Part shown: piece after piece, positions 1 to 8,657 of the stretch
How the letters are laid out: every line of letters begins with the position of its first letter
Numbering within the stretch: position 1 is the stretch's first letter
NCBI GenBank assembly: GCA_035286585.1
Contig: DATEDC010000043.1
Coordinates: 1-47,301 of the forward strand
DNA: 47,301 bases
Source of the DNA: DSOS01 sp035286585
GTDB taxonomy: Bacteria; Chloroflexota; Anaerolineae; Anaerolineales; UBA4823
Reading direction: 5' to 3'
The notes under the pieces: generated by a model
What the model saw: the letters and a program-made list of their open reading frames with translations, nothing else
The model's database searches: none
Told to the model about the DNA's origin: nothing
Translations under genes and position numbers: made by a program

Positions 1-1
1 C

Positions 2-988
2 CTGATTGCCACTTTCCAGAAGAACCTGCCCACCTGGCAGCGTTACTGGCGCCTGCGCAAGAAGGCGCTGGGGTACGACCAGTTCCACGTGTACGATATC
101 AAAGCGCCGCTCACCTCCGCCAAGCCGGAGGTGCCTTACCAGCAAGCGGTGGACTGGATCGCAGAAGGTATGGACCCGTTGGGCGAGGAATACGTCCGCA
201 TCCTGCGCGACGGCTGCCTGGGTGACCGCTGGGTGGACTGGGCGCGCAACAAGGGCAAGCGCGAAGGCGCTTTCTCCAGCGGCTCTTACGGCACGCGACC
301 TTTCATCATGATGTCCTATGCGGATGACCTTTTCAGCCTGAGCACGCTGGCCCACGAGCTGGGCCACTCGCTGCACTCGTACTACACGCGGGCAAATCAG
401 CCCTTTATCTACAGCCGCTACTCGCTCTTCGTGGCCGAGGTGGCCTCTAATTTCAACCAGGCGATGGTGCGCGATTACCTGTTCCGCACCCAAAAAGAAC
501 GCGACTTCCAAATCGCCCTGATCGAAGAGGCCATGTCCAACTACCACCGCTATTTCTTCATCATGCCGACCCTGGCGCGCTTCGAGCTGGAGCTGCACAC
601 TCGCGCCGAGCAGGGCGCCCCGTTGAGCGCGGAGGTGATGACCGGGCTGATGGCGGACCTCTTTAAAGAAGGCTATGGGGACGAAGTGGTCTTCGATAGG
701 GAGCGGATCGGCATCACCTGGGCGCAGTTCAGTCACATGTACATGAACTTCTACGTCTACCAGTACGCCACCGGCATCTCCGGCGCGCACGCCCTTGCGC
801 ACGGCATCCTGAGCGGGGAGGCGGAGGCGGCCGAGCGTTACCTGGATTTCTTAAAAGCTGGCGGTTCGCTGTACCCGCTGGAGGCGCTGAGCAAAGCCGG
901 CGTAGACCTGGCAAGCCCCGAACCGGTCGAGCGCGCCTTCGAGGTGCTGGCAGGCCTGGTCGACCGGCTGGAAAACCTGGTCGGGTAA
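2..988 (+). CDS. pepF: Oligoendopeptidase F, M3 family (3' part)
   Basis: C-terminal part of a zinc metallopeptidase of family M3 that cleaves oligopeptides in the cytoplasm. The frame is open from base 2, so the gene starts upstream of the window; the GTG at 89 is internal. The zinc-binding HEXXH motif is seen as HELGH in LAHELGHSLHSYY, and a Glu-rich helix follows (FVAEVASNFNQ), which should carry the third zinc ligand as in M3 peptidases. The ending resembles PepF-type proteins (QYATGISGAHALAHGIL, then YLDFLKAGGSLYPLEAL). The next gene is convergent on the minus strand, 27 bases away. Identification is secure at family level; PepF against a related M3 oligopeptidase is an inference from these terminal motifs. 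Confidence 0.9.
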   Translation: MIATFQKNLPTWQRYWRLRKKALGYDQFHVYDIKAPLTSAKPEVPYQQAVDWIAEGMDPLGEEYVRILRDGCLGDRWVDWARNKGKREGAFSSGSYGTRPFIMMSYADDLFSLSTLAHELGHSLHSYYTRANQPFIYSRYSLFVAEVASNFNQAMVRDYLFRTQKERDFQIALIEEAMSNYHRYFFIMPTLARFELELHTRAEQGAPLSAEVMTGLMADLFKEGYGDEVVFDRERIGITWAQFSHMYMNFYVYQYATGISGAHALAHGILSGEAEAAERYLDFLKAGGSLYPLEALSKAGVDLASPEPVERAFEVLAGLVDRLENLVG

Positions 989-1015
989 TTCAGGCGCTCA
1001 CCCCTTTGGGAGCGC

Positions 1016-1444
1016 CTACGATCCCTCAAACTGCCGGATAAACCCCAACACCCGGTCGGCGATTCCATCCCGGACTTCGCGGAACACCGCCAGGATCTCC
1101 TCATCTGTACCGGTGGCGCGCGCCGGGTCGGGGAAGCCGATATGCCGGCGCACGCCCGGCCCTAACCAGAGCGGGCAGTTCTCTGCCGCGTCATCACAAA
1201 CGGTGATCACCAGGTCAAAAGCCTGCTCACGGAAGACGTCCACCGGCTTTGGCTCGCCGCTGTGCTGGATGCCGATCTCGGCCAGCACCTGGAGAGCTTT
1301 GGGGTGTACGGCGCTGGCCGGTTCCGTCCCGGCGCTGACCGCCTCCCAGCGCTCCCCCAGGCGGGCGTTGACCAGGGCTTCGGCTATTTGGGAGCGGCAG
1401 GAATTTCCGGTGCACAGGATGAGAACTTTTTTCTTGGGCGGCAT
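1016..1444 (-). CDS. arsC: Arsenate reductase, low-molecular-weight phosphatase type
   Basis: A 142-residue reductase converting arsenate to arsenite, probably with thioredoxin. The phosphatase P-loop CX5R is CTGNSCR (C11 to R17), and a second redox pair C83/C90 lies in VCDDAAENCP, which matches the Cys82/Cys89 relay of the thioredoxin-coupled ArsC family rather than a plain tyrosine phosphatase. The catalytic Asp-Pro is in FPDPA (D106-P107). The ATG at 1444 has a GGAG ribosome site 7 bases upstream. No arsR or arsenite pump gene is adjacent, so it stands alone here. It faces gyrA divergently. A protein-tyrosine phosphatase role is the alternative, but the extra cysteine pair argues against it. 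Confidence 0.9.
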   Translation of the reverse strand: MPPKKKVLILCTGNSCRSQIAEALVNARLGERWEAVSAGTEPASAVHPKALQVLAEIGIQHSGEPKPVDVFREQAFDLVITVCDDAAENCPLWLGPGVRRHIGFPDPARATGTDEEILAVFREVRDGIADRVLGFIRQFEGS

Positions 1445-1461
1445 TTTTGAGCTCCGAGCGG

Positions 1462-1470
1462 ATTATATCA
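1462..1470 (-). promoter_or_regulatory. Extended -10 promoter of arsC
   Basis: Read on the minus strand the sequence is TGATATAAT: a TGn element joined to a perfect TATAAT, 17 bases before the arsC start codon. A TTGAGC hexamer lies upstream but at only 15 bases spacing, so the extended -10 probably does most of the work. The predicted 5' UTR is about 10 bases, just enough for the GGAG site. Confidence 0.55.
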
Positions 1471-1589
1471 CCGGCCCGCGGCGCTCAATGTCTCCAGGGG
1501 CTCTCCTTGAGGTGCCGTTGAAGGTTTCCATCACGGCGATTCACAATGAGCGGCGCCCAGGCAAAGCTCCGGGCGAACTTGCGCGGGGG

Positions 1590-1595
1590 TATAAT
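1590..1595 (+). promoter_or_regulatory. Candidate -10 of gyrA
   Basis: A perfect TATAAT lies about 75 bases before the gyrA start. No good -35 hexamer is found 16-18 bases upstream, so this is a weak promoter call. The rest of the 225-base divergent region between arsC and gyrA holds no other clear signal. Confidence 0.4.
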
Positions 1596-1669
1596 TGTAA
1601 TGTTAAGTTTCGACTGCCTGGTCATTAAAGCTTGAAGAAGCAAATCACTCGACAAGGATAGTGTTATCG

Positions 1670-4135
1670 ATGGATATCGGAACCGTTCAACAGGTGAATA
1701 TCGACGATTCGATGCGCTCTGCTTACCTGGACTATGCCATGAGCGTGATCATGGCGCGCGCCCTGCCGGATGCTCGCGACGGCTTGAAACCTGTACACCG
1801 CCGCGTTTTATATGCCATGTACGATATGGGCATCCGCTCTAACTCGCCATATAAAAAGTCTGCCCGCATCGTTGGCGAGGTTCTGGGTAAATACCACCCG
1901 CACGGCGACGCTGCCATCTATGATTCCATGGCGCGCCTGGCTCAAGACTTTTCGATGCGCTACCCACTGATCGATGGTCAGGGGAATTTTGGCTCGATCG
2001 ATGGCGACGCCCCCGCCGCCATGCGCTACACCGAGGCGCGTCTGGCCGCCACCGCTGAGGAGATGCTCGCCGATATCGATAAAAATACCATCGATTTCAC
2101 GGGCAACTTCGACGACTCGCTCGAAGAGCCAAACGTCCTGCCGGCCCGCCTGCCAAACCTGCTGCTCAACGGCTCTTCCGGCATCGCCGTAGGCATGGCG
2201 ACCAACATACCTCCGCACAATCTGGGCGAGCTGTCTTCCGCCCTATCTTACTTGATCGAACATTACGATATGATCGACGATATCCCGGTGGAGGATCTCC
2301 TCGGATTCATCCCCGGTCCAGATTTTCCAACCGGAGGGGTGATCGTTGGCGCGGAAGGCATCCGCCAGGCCTACAGCACCGGGCGCGGCCGGATTGTGCT
2401 GCGCGGCATGGCTCACATTGAGGAGATGGGCGCCAACCGGCACCGCCTGGTCATTACGGAAATCCCCTTCCAGCTCAACAAGTCCAGCTTGCTCGAGCGC
2501 ATCGCCGAGCTGGCGCGCAGCGGCAGACTGGATGACATTTCAGACCTGCGCGACGAATCTGACCGCCGCGGGATGAGCATTATCATCGAGCTAAAACGCG
2601 GCGCGCAGCCTAAAAAGGTGCTCAACCAGCTTTATAAATATACTCCGCTCCAGTCCACTTATGGAGCGCAACTGCTTGCCCTGGTGGATGGCGAACCGCG
2701 CCTGCTATCCCTCAAGCGGGCATTGCAAATCTACCTCGAGCACCGTCGGGAAGTCATCACCCGCCGCACGCAGTTCGAGCTCGACAAAGCCCGCCTCAGG
2801 TCGCATATCCTGGTAGGTTTGCTGATCGCCCTGGCGAACCTCGACGAGGTGATCCAGACGATCCGCCAATCGCCGGATGCGGAGGCAGCCAAAGAGCGCC
2901 TGATAGCCCGCTTCAGCCTGAGCGAACGCCAGGCCCAGGCGATTCTGGATATGCAACTGCGCCGCCTGGCCGCCCTCGAACGCCAAAAGATCGAAGACGA
3001 GCAGCGCGAGCTCCTGGAGCGCATCGCTTCCCTGGAGGACTTACTCGCCAGTCCGAAGAAAATTCTCGCGGTGATCAAGACCGATTTAACCGAGGTGGCT
3101 GAGAAGTACGGCAATGAGCGCCGCACGCATATCGCTCACGACGCCAGCGAAGATTTCGAAGAGGCAGACCTGATCCCAGACGAGGCGGTCCTGATCAGCA
3201 TCACCCAGCGCGGCTATATTAAAAGGGTGGCTGCGAAAGCCTTCAAAGCCCAAGGGAGGGGCGGGCGCGGCGTCACCGGGCATGCGACCCGGGACGAAGA
3301 CGAAGTGATGATGCTGATCCCGGCCCGCACGCTCGACACGCTTCTGTTCTTTTCCGACAAGGGCAAAGTTTACTCCGAAAAAGCTTACCAGATACCCGAC
3401 GCAGACCGCACCGGGCGCGGCATCCCCATCGTCAACGTGCTCTCCCTGGAGGCGAACGAGACCGTGACCGCGGTGGTTCCCGTGCCAAATTTCAGTACAG
3501 CGGAGTTTTGCCTGATGATGACCATCAAAGGGCGTATCAAGCGGGTGACCCTTTCAGAGTTCGCCTCGGTCCGTCCCGCGGGCCTGATCGCCATCAGCCT
3601 GGATGAAGGCGACGAGCTTGGCTGGGTGCGCCTGACCCACGGGAGCAACGAGGCCATCATCGTCTCCGAAAAAGGCCAGGCGCTGCGCTTCTCGGAGGAG
3701 CAGGTCCGCTCGATGGGGCGCACCGCGGCGGGCGTGATCGGCATACGGTTGAGCAAAGGCGACCATGTCACCAGTATGGAAATCGTCGAGCCAGAAGGCG
3801 ATCTTTTAGTGGTGACAGCCGGCGGTTATGGCAAGCGCACCCCGCTCAGCCATTATTCTTACAAGAGCCGCGCCACACGCGGCGTCAAGACGATAAATCA
3901 AAGCGCCCTCAAAAAGATCGGCCTGATCACTGCAGCGCGCGTGGTGCAGGAGGCCGATGATCTCACCATGATCTCCGCCGGGGGGGTGGTGCTGCGCACC
4001 AAGGTCAAGGATATCTCTCGTTCCGGTAGGGCTGCCCGCGGCGTCTTGCTGATGAACTTGCAGGCGGGCGATACAATTGCCTCCCTGGCCCGTATCGCGG
4101 ATGCGGACCTGCGCCTGGTGGGTGCAACCGAATAA
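1670..4135 (+). CDS. gyrA: DNA gyrase subunit A
   Basis: Breakage-reunion subunit of DNA gyrase, which introduces negative supercoils with GyrB. 821 residues from ATG 1670, chosen over GTG 1661 because AAGGA at 1654-1658 is 11 bases from the ATG but only 2 from the GTG. The catalytic Tyr is Y120 in AAMRYTEAR. The C-terminal beta-pinwheel has a GyrA box, QGRGGRG at residues 528-534, which separates gyrase from topoisomerase IV ParC. In the quinolone-resistance region HPHGDAAIYD, Ala81 sits where E. coli has Ser83, while the Asp87 equivalent (D85) is kept. gyrB is not in the window. Convergent with the small membrane protein gene downstream, 29 bases away, with no obvious terminator between them. 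Confidence 0.97.
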   Translation: MDIGTVQQVNIDDSMRSAYLDYAMSVIMARALPDARDGLKPVHRRVLYAMYDMGIRSNSPYKKSARIVGEVLGKYHPHGDAAIYDSMARLAQDFSMRYPLIDGQGNFGSIDGDAPAAMRYTEARLAATAEEMLADIDKNTIDFTGNFDDSLEEPNVLPARLPNLLLNGSSGIAVGMATNIPPHNLGELSSALSYLIEHYDMIDDIPVEDLLGFIPGPDFPTGGVIVGAEGIRQAYSTGRGRIVLRGMAHIEEMGANRHRLVITEIPFQLNKSSLLERIAELARSGRLDDISDLRDESDRRGMSIIIELKRGAQPKKVLNQLYKYTPLQSTYGAQLLALVDGEPRLLSLKRALQIYLEHRREVITRRTQFELDKARLRSHILVGLLIALANLDEVIQTIRQSPDAEAAKERLIARFSLSERQAQAILDMQLRRLAALERQKIEDEQRELLERIASLEDLLASPKKILAVIKTDLTEVAEKYGNERRTHIAHDASEDFEEADLIPDEAVLISITQRGYIKRVAAKAFKAQGRGGRGVTGHATRDEDEVMMLIPARTLDTLLFFSDKGKVYSEKAYQIPDADRTGRGIPIVNVLSLEANETVTAVVPVPNFSTAEFCLMMTIKGRIKRVTLSEFASVRPAGLIAISLDEGDELGWVRLTHGSNEAIIVSEKGQALRFSEEQVRSMGRTAAGVIGIRLSKGDHVTSMEIVEPEGDLLVVTAGGYGKRTPLSHYSYKSRATRGVKTINQSALKKIGLITAARVVQEADDLTMISAGGVVLRTKVKDISRSGRAARGVLLMNLQAGDTIASLARIADADLRLVGATE

Positions 4136-4164
4136 CGTTTCTTCGCGATGCGCCAGATTCCTGA

Positions 4165-4380
4165 TTAAAAGAAGGGTAAGACGATCTTCTCGGTGACCAA
4201 CAGGCAAAATGCGCTCAAGATACAGGCTGACATCAGCAGTATCAAGGCGATGACAAAGCGCTGCGCGGGCGTCATGCCAAGCCAGTGCTTCGGACTCAGA
4301 GTGCTGACCTCCGGCAGCGAAGACCCTTCCTCATCGAAAAAAGAAGATGCGTCAGCCTGTTCGCGCAAATCGTCAAACAT
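4165..4380 (-). CDS. Small single-pass membrane protein
   Basis: 71 residues, family not recognised. The N-terminal half is acidic and soluble (MFDDLREQADASSFFDEEG); one hydrophobic helix spans about residues 42-64 (FVIALILLMSACILSAFCLLV), leaving a very short tail, so it is an anchored protein with an acidic domain. ATG 4380 is chosen over the longer frame because GGGAG lies 7 bases upstream. It follows birA by 43 bases on the same strand and is probably cotranscribed. No function can be assigned. Confidence 0.7.
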   Translation of the reverse strand: MFDDLREQADASSFFDEEGSSLPEVSTLSPKHWLGMTPAQRFVIALILLMSACILSAFCLLVTEKIVLPFF

Positions 4381-4423
4381 GATGTGACTCCCAGAAATGC
4401 GATACTGTAAGTTTAGTCGATTT

Positions 4424-5224
4424 TCACAGTCTGTCAACCGGGCGCAGGTGGATATCGCCCAGGCGAAAGCTCAGCTCCACACCGCCGCGAGTCTGAAGGC
4501 GAAGAGAGCCATCGGGTCCCAAACCCCGGATTCGCCCCTCAAATGGGGGCTGTGATTCCAGGCTCACCCGCACCCATTCGCCCTGAAAAGCCAGGCGCTG
4601 CTCCCAAGCCTGGATGAACCCTGGCTGACCCAGTCTGGGGAGCCAATCCAGCAATTTTAGCAGCACCAACCGCAGGGCGCTCCAGCGATCAACAGGGTGC
4701 CCGAGCGCATCTTCCAGGCAGGCAGCCGGGAAGTCCAGCGCTTCGGCGGGAGGCAGTGAATCAGGTGCAACATTGATGCCGACTCCGAGGACGACAGCCT
4801 GCAGCTCCTGCCCCTGCCAGTGAGCCTCTGCCAGAACCCCAGCCAGCTTGCGCCGCCCGACGATCACGTCGTTTGGCCACTTGATTTGCGCGAAAATCCT
4901 GGCGGAGAGAAGCTGGTTGAGGGCGTCGCAGGCAGCCAGGGCGCCCAGCGCGGTGACCTGGGGAACGGCTTCTCGCTCGAGGGCAATATTCTTGCCCTGC
5001 AAGACCAGGCTGAAGGCGAGGGCTGACCCTGGGGGCGTGTACCAACGCCGATTCAAGCGGCCGCGCCCGGCGGTTTGCTCATCGGCGACGACGAGCGCCA
5101 GGTGTGGACCGCCCTCCGCAGCCCAGCGGGCAGCCAGGTCATTGGTCGAGCCGACCTGAGGGTAATATCTGACTGCGCTGAGAGGCAGAGCGGATAGCAG
5201 CTCTTCAAGCTCGCGTTGATCCAC
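4424..5224 (-). CDS. birA: Biotin--[acetyl-CoA-carboxylase] ligase, non-regulatory
   Basis: 266-residue enzyme that activates biotin with ATP and attaches it to a lysine of biotin carrier proteins such as acetyl-CoA carboxylase. Motifs: VGSTNDLA (24-31), the biotinyl-AMP loop AGRGRLNRRW (52-61), with Asn in place of the usual Gly of GRGRxGR, and KWPNDVIVGRRKLAGVLAE (115-133). A small beta-barrel C-terminal domain follows. The N-terminal winged helix of E. coli BirA is absent, so it should not repress transcription. Start is GTG 5224; a TAAAAT -10-like hexamer sits 6 bases before it, so the message may be leaderless, although no good -35 is present. Divergent from rpsB. Confidence 0.93.
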   Translation of the reverse strand: MDQRELEELLSALPLSAVRYYPQVGSTNDLAARWAAEGGPHLALVVADEQTAGRGRLNRRWYTPPGSALAFSLVLQGKNIALEREAVPQVTALGALAACDALNQLLSARIFAQIKWPNDVIVGRRKLAGVLAEAHWQGQELQAVVLGVGINVAPDSLPPAEALDFPAACLEDALGHPVDRWSALRLVLLKLLDWLPRLGQPGFIQAWEQRLAFQGEWVRVSLESQPPFEGRIRGLGPDGSLRLQTRGGVELSFRLGDIHLRPVDRL

Positions 5225-5262
5225 AGCCCAATTTTACCCCAACGCTAAGTTCGCATTTTTAC

Positions 5263-5291
5263 TGGACGAAATCCCGGCGCCATGATAAAAT
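5263..5291 (+). promoter_or_regulatory. Candidate rpsB promoter
   Basis: TGGACG at 5263-5268 (4 of 6 matches to TTGACA) and TAAAAT at 5286-5291 are separated by exactly 17 bases. Transcription would begin near 5298 and give a leader of about 175 bases before rpsB. Confidence 0.5.
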
Positions 5292-5297
5292 AACGCC

Positions 5298-5473
5298 CGC
5301 TCCCGCCCACAGGCGGGATAAATTGTGCCCCTACCGGGGGCCGAAAACCATCTCACACGCTTCCCGACCTGACCGGGCGTGCTGCGCAAGACAGGAATGG
5401 ACATCAGATATCCTGGTTGCAGCTCCGGACAGGGGAGAAGGAAGCGGAGGAAAAACGCAAAGGAGAATTGAAT
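5298..5473 (+). promoter_or_regulatory. Structured rpsB leader
   Basis: The predicted untranslated leader carries two stable hairpins near its 5' end: CCCGCC/GGCGGG (5302-5307 with 5312-5317) and GCCCC/GGGGC (5327-5331 with 5337-5341). Neither is followed by a T-run. Leaders of ribosomal-protein operons often bind their own product; S2 autoregulation here is only an inference. An AGGAGA ribosome site lies at 5461-5466. Confidence 0.35.
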
Positions 5474-6484
5474 ATGGCTGTAGTATCTATGAAGGCGCTC
5501 TTAGAAAGCGGCGTCCACTTCGGGCACCGCACCCACAAGTGGCATCCGGGGATGAAGCCTTACATCTTTACAGAGCGCAACGGCATTCACATTATTGACT
5601 TGCAAAAAACGGTCAAGGCTATCGACCAGGCCTACAATCTGGTCCGCGACACCGTAGCCGAGGGCGGCACGGTGCTTTTTGTGGGCACCAAGCGCCAGGC
5701 GCAAGAGACGATCCAGCAAGAGGCGACGCGCTGCGGCATGCCCTACGTCACCGCCCGCTGGCTGGGCGGCATGCTCACCAACTGGCGGACGATCCGCCAG
5801 CGGATCAACGAGCTGGAGCGCCTGGAGCGCATGCGCGATAAGGGCGACTTCGAAAGGCTGCCGAAGAAGGAAGTCCTGCTGCTGACGCGCAAAATGGAGC
5901 GCCTCGAGACGTTGCTGGGCGGCATCCGCAAGATGGTGCGCGTTCCAGAGCTGCTCTATGTGGTCGATGTGCGCCGTGAAGAGACGGCAATTCACGAAGC
6001 CAATTTGCTGAATATTCCGGTCTTAGCCCTGGTGGACACAAACTGCGACCCGGGCAATATCGATTACGTCATCCCCTCCAACGATGACGCCATCCGGGCG
6101 ATCAAGCTGCTGGTTGCCAGGATCGCGGACGCCGCACTGGAAGGCAGGGCCATGCGCAAAGAAGAGGAAGTGGAGGCTCTCCCCGAAGCAGCCGCAATGA
6201 TCGCTGAGGAGCCTGAGCTGACGGATGAGGAACTGCTTGGCGAGGCCACTCTGGCAAAATTGGCCCCCAAATCTGCGCCAGCTTTGCTTGAGACAGACGA
6301 GATCGAAGCCGAAGATATTTTGGGCGGCGAATACGCTGAGGAGTATGTCGAAGAAGAACATGAGGAAGAAGAGTACGAGGAAGAAGAGCTCGCTGAAGAC
6401 GAGAATGGTGATGAAGAGTACGAGGAAAATGAGCACCCCGCAGAAGAATATGATGATGAGGAGTTTGATGAAGAGGCCGAGTAA
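5474..6484 (+). CDS. rpsB: 30S ribosomal protein S2 (uS2) with long acidic tail
   Basis: Small-subunit ribosomal protein needed for late assembly and S1 binding. The start is ATG 5474 behind AGGAG, not the longer upstream frame. The core (residues 1 to about 228) is canonical: LLESGVHFGHRTHKWHPGMK, VGTKRQAQ, RWLGGMLTNW, VPSNDD-type PSNDDAIRAIKLL. The family is normally about 230-260 residues; here it is 336 because of a roughly 107-residue extension. Of the last 50 residues 32 are Asp or Glu, broken by regularly recurring Tyr (287, 291, 301, 316, 326). The tail should be disordered and highly negative. First gene of the rpsB-tsf unit; tsf begins 44 bases downstream. Confidence 0.96.
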   Translation: MAVVSMKALLESGVHFGHRTHKWHPGMKPYIFTERNGIHIIDLQKTVKAIDQAYNLVRDTVAEGGTVLFVGTKRQAQETIQQEATRCGMPYVTARWLGGMLTNWRTIRQRINELERLERMRDKGDFERLPKKEVLLLTRKMERLETLLGGIRKMVRVPELLYVVDVRREETAIHEANLLNIPVLALVDTNCDPGNIDYVIPSNDDAIRAIKLLVARIADAALEGRAMRKEEEVEALPEAAAMIAEEPELTDEELLGEATLAKLAPKSAPALLETDEIEAEDILGGEYAEEYVEEEHEEEEYEEEELAEDENGDEEYEENEHPAEEYDDEEFDEEAE

Positions 6485-6528
6485 GCTACCGCTTACGCTG
6501 GTGAAGCCCGCTTCATTTAGGATTGAGG

Positions 6529-7134
6529 ATGACGATCAGCATAGACCAGATTAAGCAACTCCGCGAAGAAACCGGCGCTGGTATTCTCGACTGCCGCAAG
6601 GCGCTCGAACAGGCTAACGGAGATTTCCAGGCGGCGCTCGAGTTTTTGCGTGAAAAAGGGCTGGCAACCGCAGTCAAGCGAGCTGACCGCGAGGCCACTG
6701 AGGGCAGGATTGAATTGTATTCTCACGGGGATGGCCGGGTGGGCGTCATGGTAGAGGTGAACTGCGAGACGGATTTCGTAGCCCGTTCCGAGGCTTTCCG
6801 ACATTTCGCCCACGAGGTCGCCCTGCAGATCGCAGCCGCCTCCCCGCGCTATATTCGCGACGAAGACATCCCCGCCGAGATCTTGGAGAAAGAAGTTGAG
6901 GCTGCCCGGGCGCTCGCCCGGGAGGAGGGCAAGCCAGAAGCGGTGGTCGAGCGCATCATTGCCGGCCGTCTGGCAAAATTCAAAGACGAAAACACCCTGC
7001 TGCGCCAGGCGTACATTCGCGATGACGGAATCACTGTCGAGAAGCTCCTGCTCCAAAACATCGCCTCGATTGGAGAAAACATCGTCATCCGGCGATTTCA
7101 ACGCTGGGAATTGGGCGAACAAAGCGATGAGTAA
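6529..7134 (+). CDS. tsf: Elongation factor Ts, short form
   Basis: Nucleotide exchange factor that releases GDP from EF-Tu. 201 residues from ATG 6529 (TAGGA ends 6 bases upstream); the TTG at 6523 is rejected. The N-terminal UBA-like domain reads IKQLREETGAGILDCRKALE, and the TDFV motif is seen in VNCETDFVARSEAF. The length matches short EF-Ts proteins such as that of Thermus rather than the 283-residue E. coli form, so the second core subdomain is reduced. It is followed by a strong terminator, so rpsB-tsf forms its own transcription unit before pyrH. Confidence 0.96.
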   Translation: MTISIDQIKQLREETGAGILDCRKALEQANGDFQAALEFLREKGLATAVKRADREATEGRIELYSHGDGRVGVMVEVNCETDFVARSEAFRHFAHEVALQIAAASPRYIRDEDIPAEILEKEVEAARALAREEGKPEAVVERIIAGRLAKFKDENTLLRQAYIRDDGITVEKLLLQNIASIGENIVIRRFQRWELGEQSDE

Positions 7135-7144
7135 AACTCACATT

Positions 7145-7175
7145 GAGGGCCAACCACCGGGTTGGCTCTTTTTTT
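7145..7175 (+). terminator. Rho-independent terminator after tsf
   Basis: Stem GCCAACC/GGTTGGC (7149-7155 with 7160-7166), loop of 4, extended by G-C and G-U pairs, and followed by a T-run at 7169-7175. It lies 10 bases past the tsf stop. Confidence 0.9.
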
Positions 7176-7257
7176 ACACGCATGAGGGGCTTTCCAGGCT
7201 AAATCCAGGCGCCCCCAAAACTGGCTTTCCCCAAATTTTCGCAAAGGAGCTTTTCAG

Positions 7258-7977
7258 GTGAACAAGGACTTGAAATACCACCGAATCCTGCTGAAATTGA
7301 GCGGCGAATCCCTGGCCGGACCGCAAGGATTTGGAATCGACCCGCAGCGAGCAGAGGATATCGCCGAGCGGGTGCGCGAGGTGCGCAATCTTGAGGTCGA
7401 TGTCGCCGTCGTAATTGGCGCCGGCAACCTGTGGCGCGGGCGCATCGGAATAGAGCGCGGCATGGATCGGGCCACCGCGGATTACATGGGCATGCTGGCG
7501 ACGGTAATGAACGCCCTGGCCTTAATGGACGCCATGGAACGCCTGGGCATGGTCACTCGGGTGCAATCCGCAGTAGAAATGCACGCCGTCGCCGAGCCTT
7601 ACATCCGCCGCCGGGCAATCCGTCACCTGGAAAAAGGGCGGGTGGTGATCCTGGGAGGAGGCACCGGCAACCCATATTTCTCCACCGACACCGCCGCAGC
7701 CCTGCGCGCCATGGAGATCGGCGCCCAGGTGCTGATCAAGGCGACCAAAGTGGATGGCGTTTACGACAGCGACCCGGTAACCAATCCCGGCGCAGTGCGT
7801 TTCGAACGCCTGTCTTATATGGAAACCATCAACCGCCGCCTGGAAGTGATGGACAGCACTGCGATCTCTCTATGCATGGACAACCACCTGCCCATTTTAG
7901 TGCTCAATCTCTGGCAGTCCAATTCGCTCCGTGAAGCCCTGTTCGGCGCCAGGGTGGGCACCCTGGTCTCAGACTAA
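7258..7977 (+). CDS. pyrH: Uridylate kinase
   Basis: UMP kinase of the amino-acid-kinase fold, making UDP for nucleic acid and cell-wall precursors. 239 residues from GTG 7258, with AAAGGAG 8 bases upstream. Motifs: the ATP-binding LLKLSGESLAG near the start, VVIGAGNLWRG, MGMLATVMNALALMDAMERLG, and GGGTGNPYFSTDTAAALRA. It keeps the usual bacterial order after rpsB-tsf, but the terminator and the 123-base gap suggest its own or read-through expression. Next gene frr is 98 bases downstream. Confidence 0.96.
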   Translation: MNKDLKYHRILLKLSGESLAGPQGFGIDPQRAEDIAERVREVRNLEVDVAVVIGAGNLWRGRIGIERGMDRATADYMGMLATVMNALALMDAMERLGMVTRVQSAVEMHAVAEPYIRRRAIRHLEKGRVVILGGGTGNPYFSTDTAAALRAMEIGAQVLIKATKVDGVYDSDPVTNPGAVRFERLSYMETINRRLEVMDSTAISLCMDNHLPILVLNLWQSNSLREALFGARVGTLVSD

Positions 7978-8075
7978 GGCGCAAAGCACCCTCTCGGGGC
8001 CGGGTTTCGGTAGATTTCCCCCTTTTCGCTGACCGGATTTTCGGGTATCCTATAGGCAAGGAAAAGGAGAGCATC

Positions 8076-8633
8076 ATGCTGAAGGAAGTCTACAAGGAAG
8101 CCGAAGCCAGGATGAAAAGCGCTATCCAGGCCCTGGAGGAAGACCTGGGCGGAATCCGAACCGGCAGAGCCAGCCCCGCCCTGGTTGAACGCCTCCAGGT
8201 TGAATATTACGGCGCTCCTACACCCCTGATCCAGCTCGCCAGCATCAGCGTCCCTGATCCCCGTTCTTTGCTCATCCGCCCCTTTGACGCCTCTGCCCTG
8301 AAAACGATCGAGCGCGCCATCCTGGCTTCGGATTTAGGGCTGAACCCCAACAACGATGGCAAAGCCATTCGCCTGAATCTGCCGCCGCTCACCGAGGAGC
8401 GCCGCCACGATCTGGTCAAGGTAGTTCACAATCGCCTGGAAGAAGCGCGGGTGGCGACTCGAAACATCCGCCGAGATAGCATTCGCGAGCTGCGCGAGTT
8501 TGAACAGGGTAAATTGATATCGGAAGATGATCTCGAGCGGGGGGAGGAAGAGCTTCAAAAGATCACCGATCGCTACATCGAGGAAATTAACGCCATCGGT
8601 GCGCGCAAAGAAAAAGAGATCCTGGAATTCTAA
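8076..8633 (+). CDS. frr: Ribosome recycling factor
   Basis: 185-residue two-domain protein that splits post-termination ribosomes with EF-G. Family motifs: GGIRTGRASPALVE in the first helix, YYGAPTPLIQLASISVPDPR in domain II, LNLPPLTEERRHDLVK and the closing long helix. The ATG at 8076 has a strong AAAAGGAGA ribosome site 5-6 bases upstream. A weak promoter (CTGACC at 8029, TATAGG at 8051, 16 bases apart) may precede it. uppS begins 24 bases after the stop. Confidence 0.97.
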   Translation: MLKEVYKEAEARMKSAIQALEEDLGGIRTGRASPALVERLQVEYYGAPTPLIQLASISVPDPRSLLIRPFDASALKTIERAILASDLGLNPNNDGKAIRLNLPPLTEERRHDLVKVVHNRLEEARVATRNIRRDSIRELREFEQGKLISEDDLERGEEELQKITDRYIEEINAIGARKEKEILEF

Positions 8634-8657
8634 GCGGGTCTGCTGACTCAAACCTGT

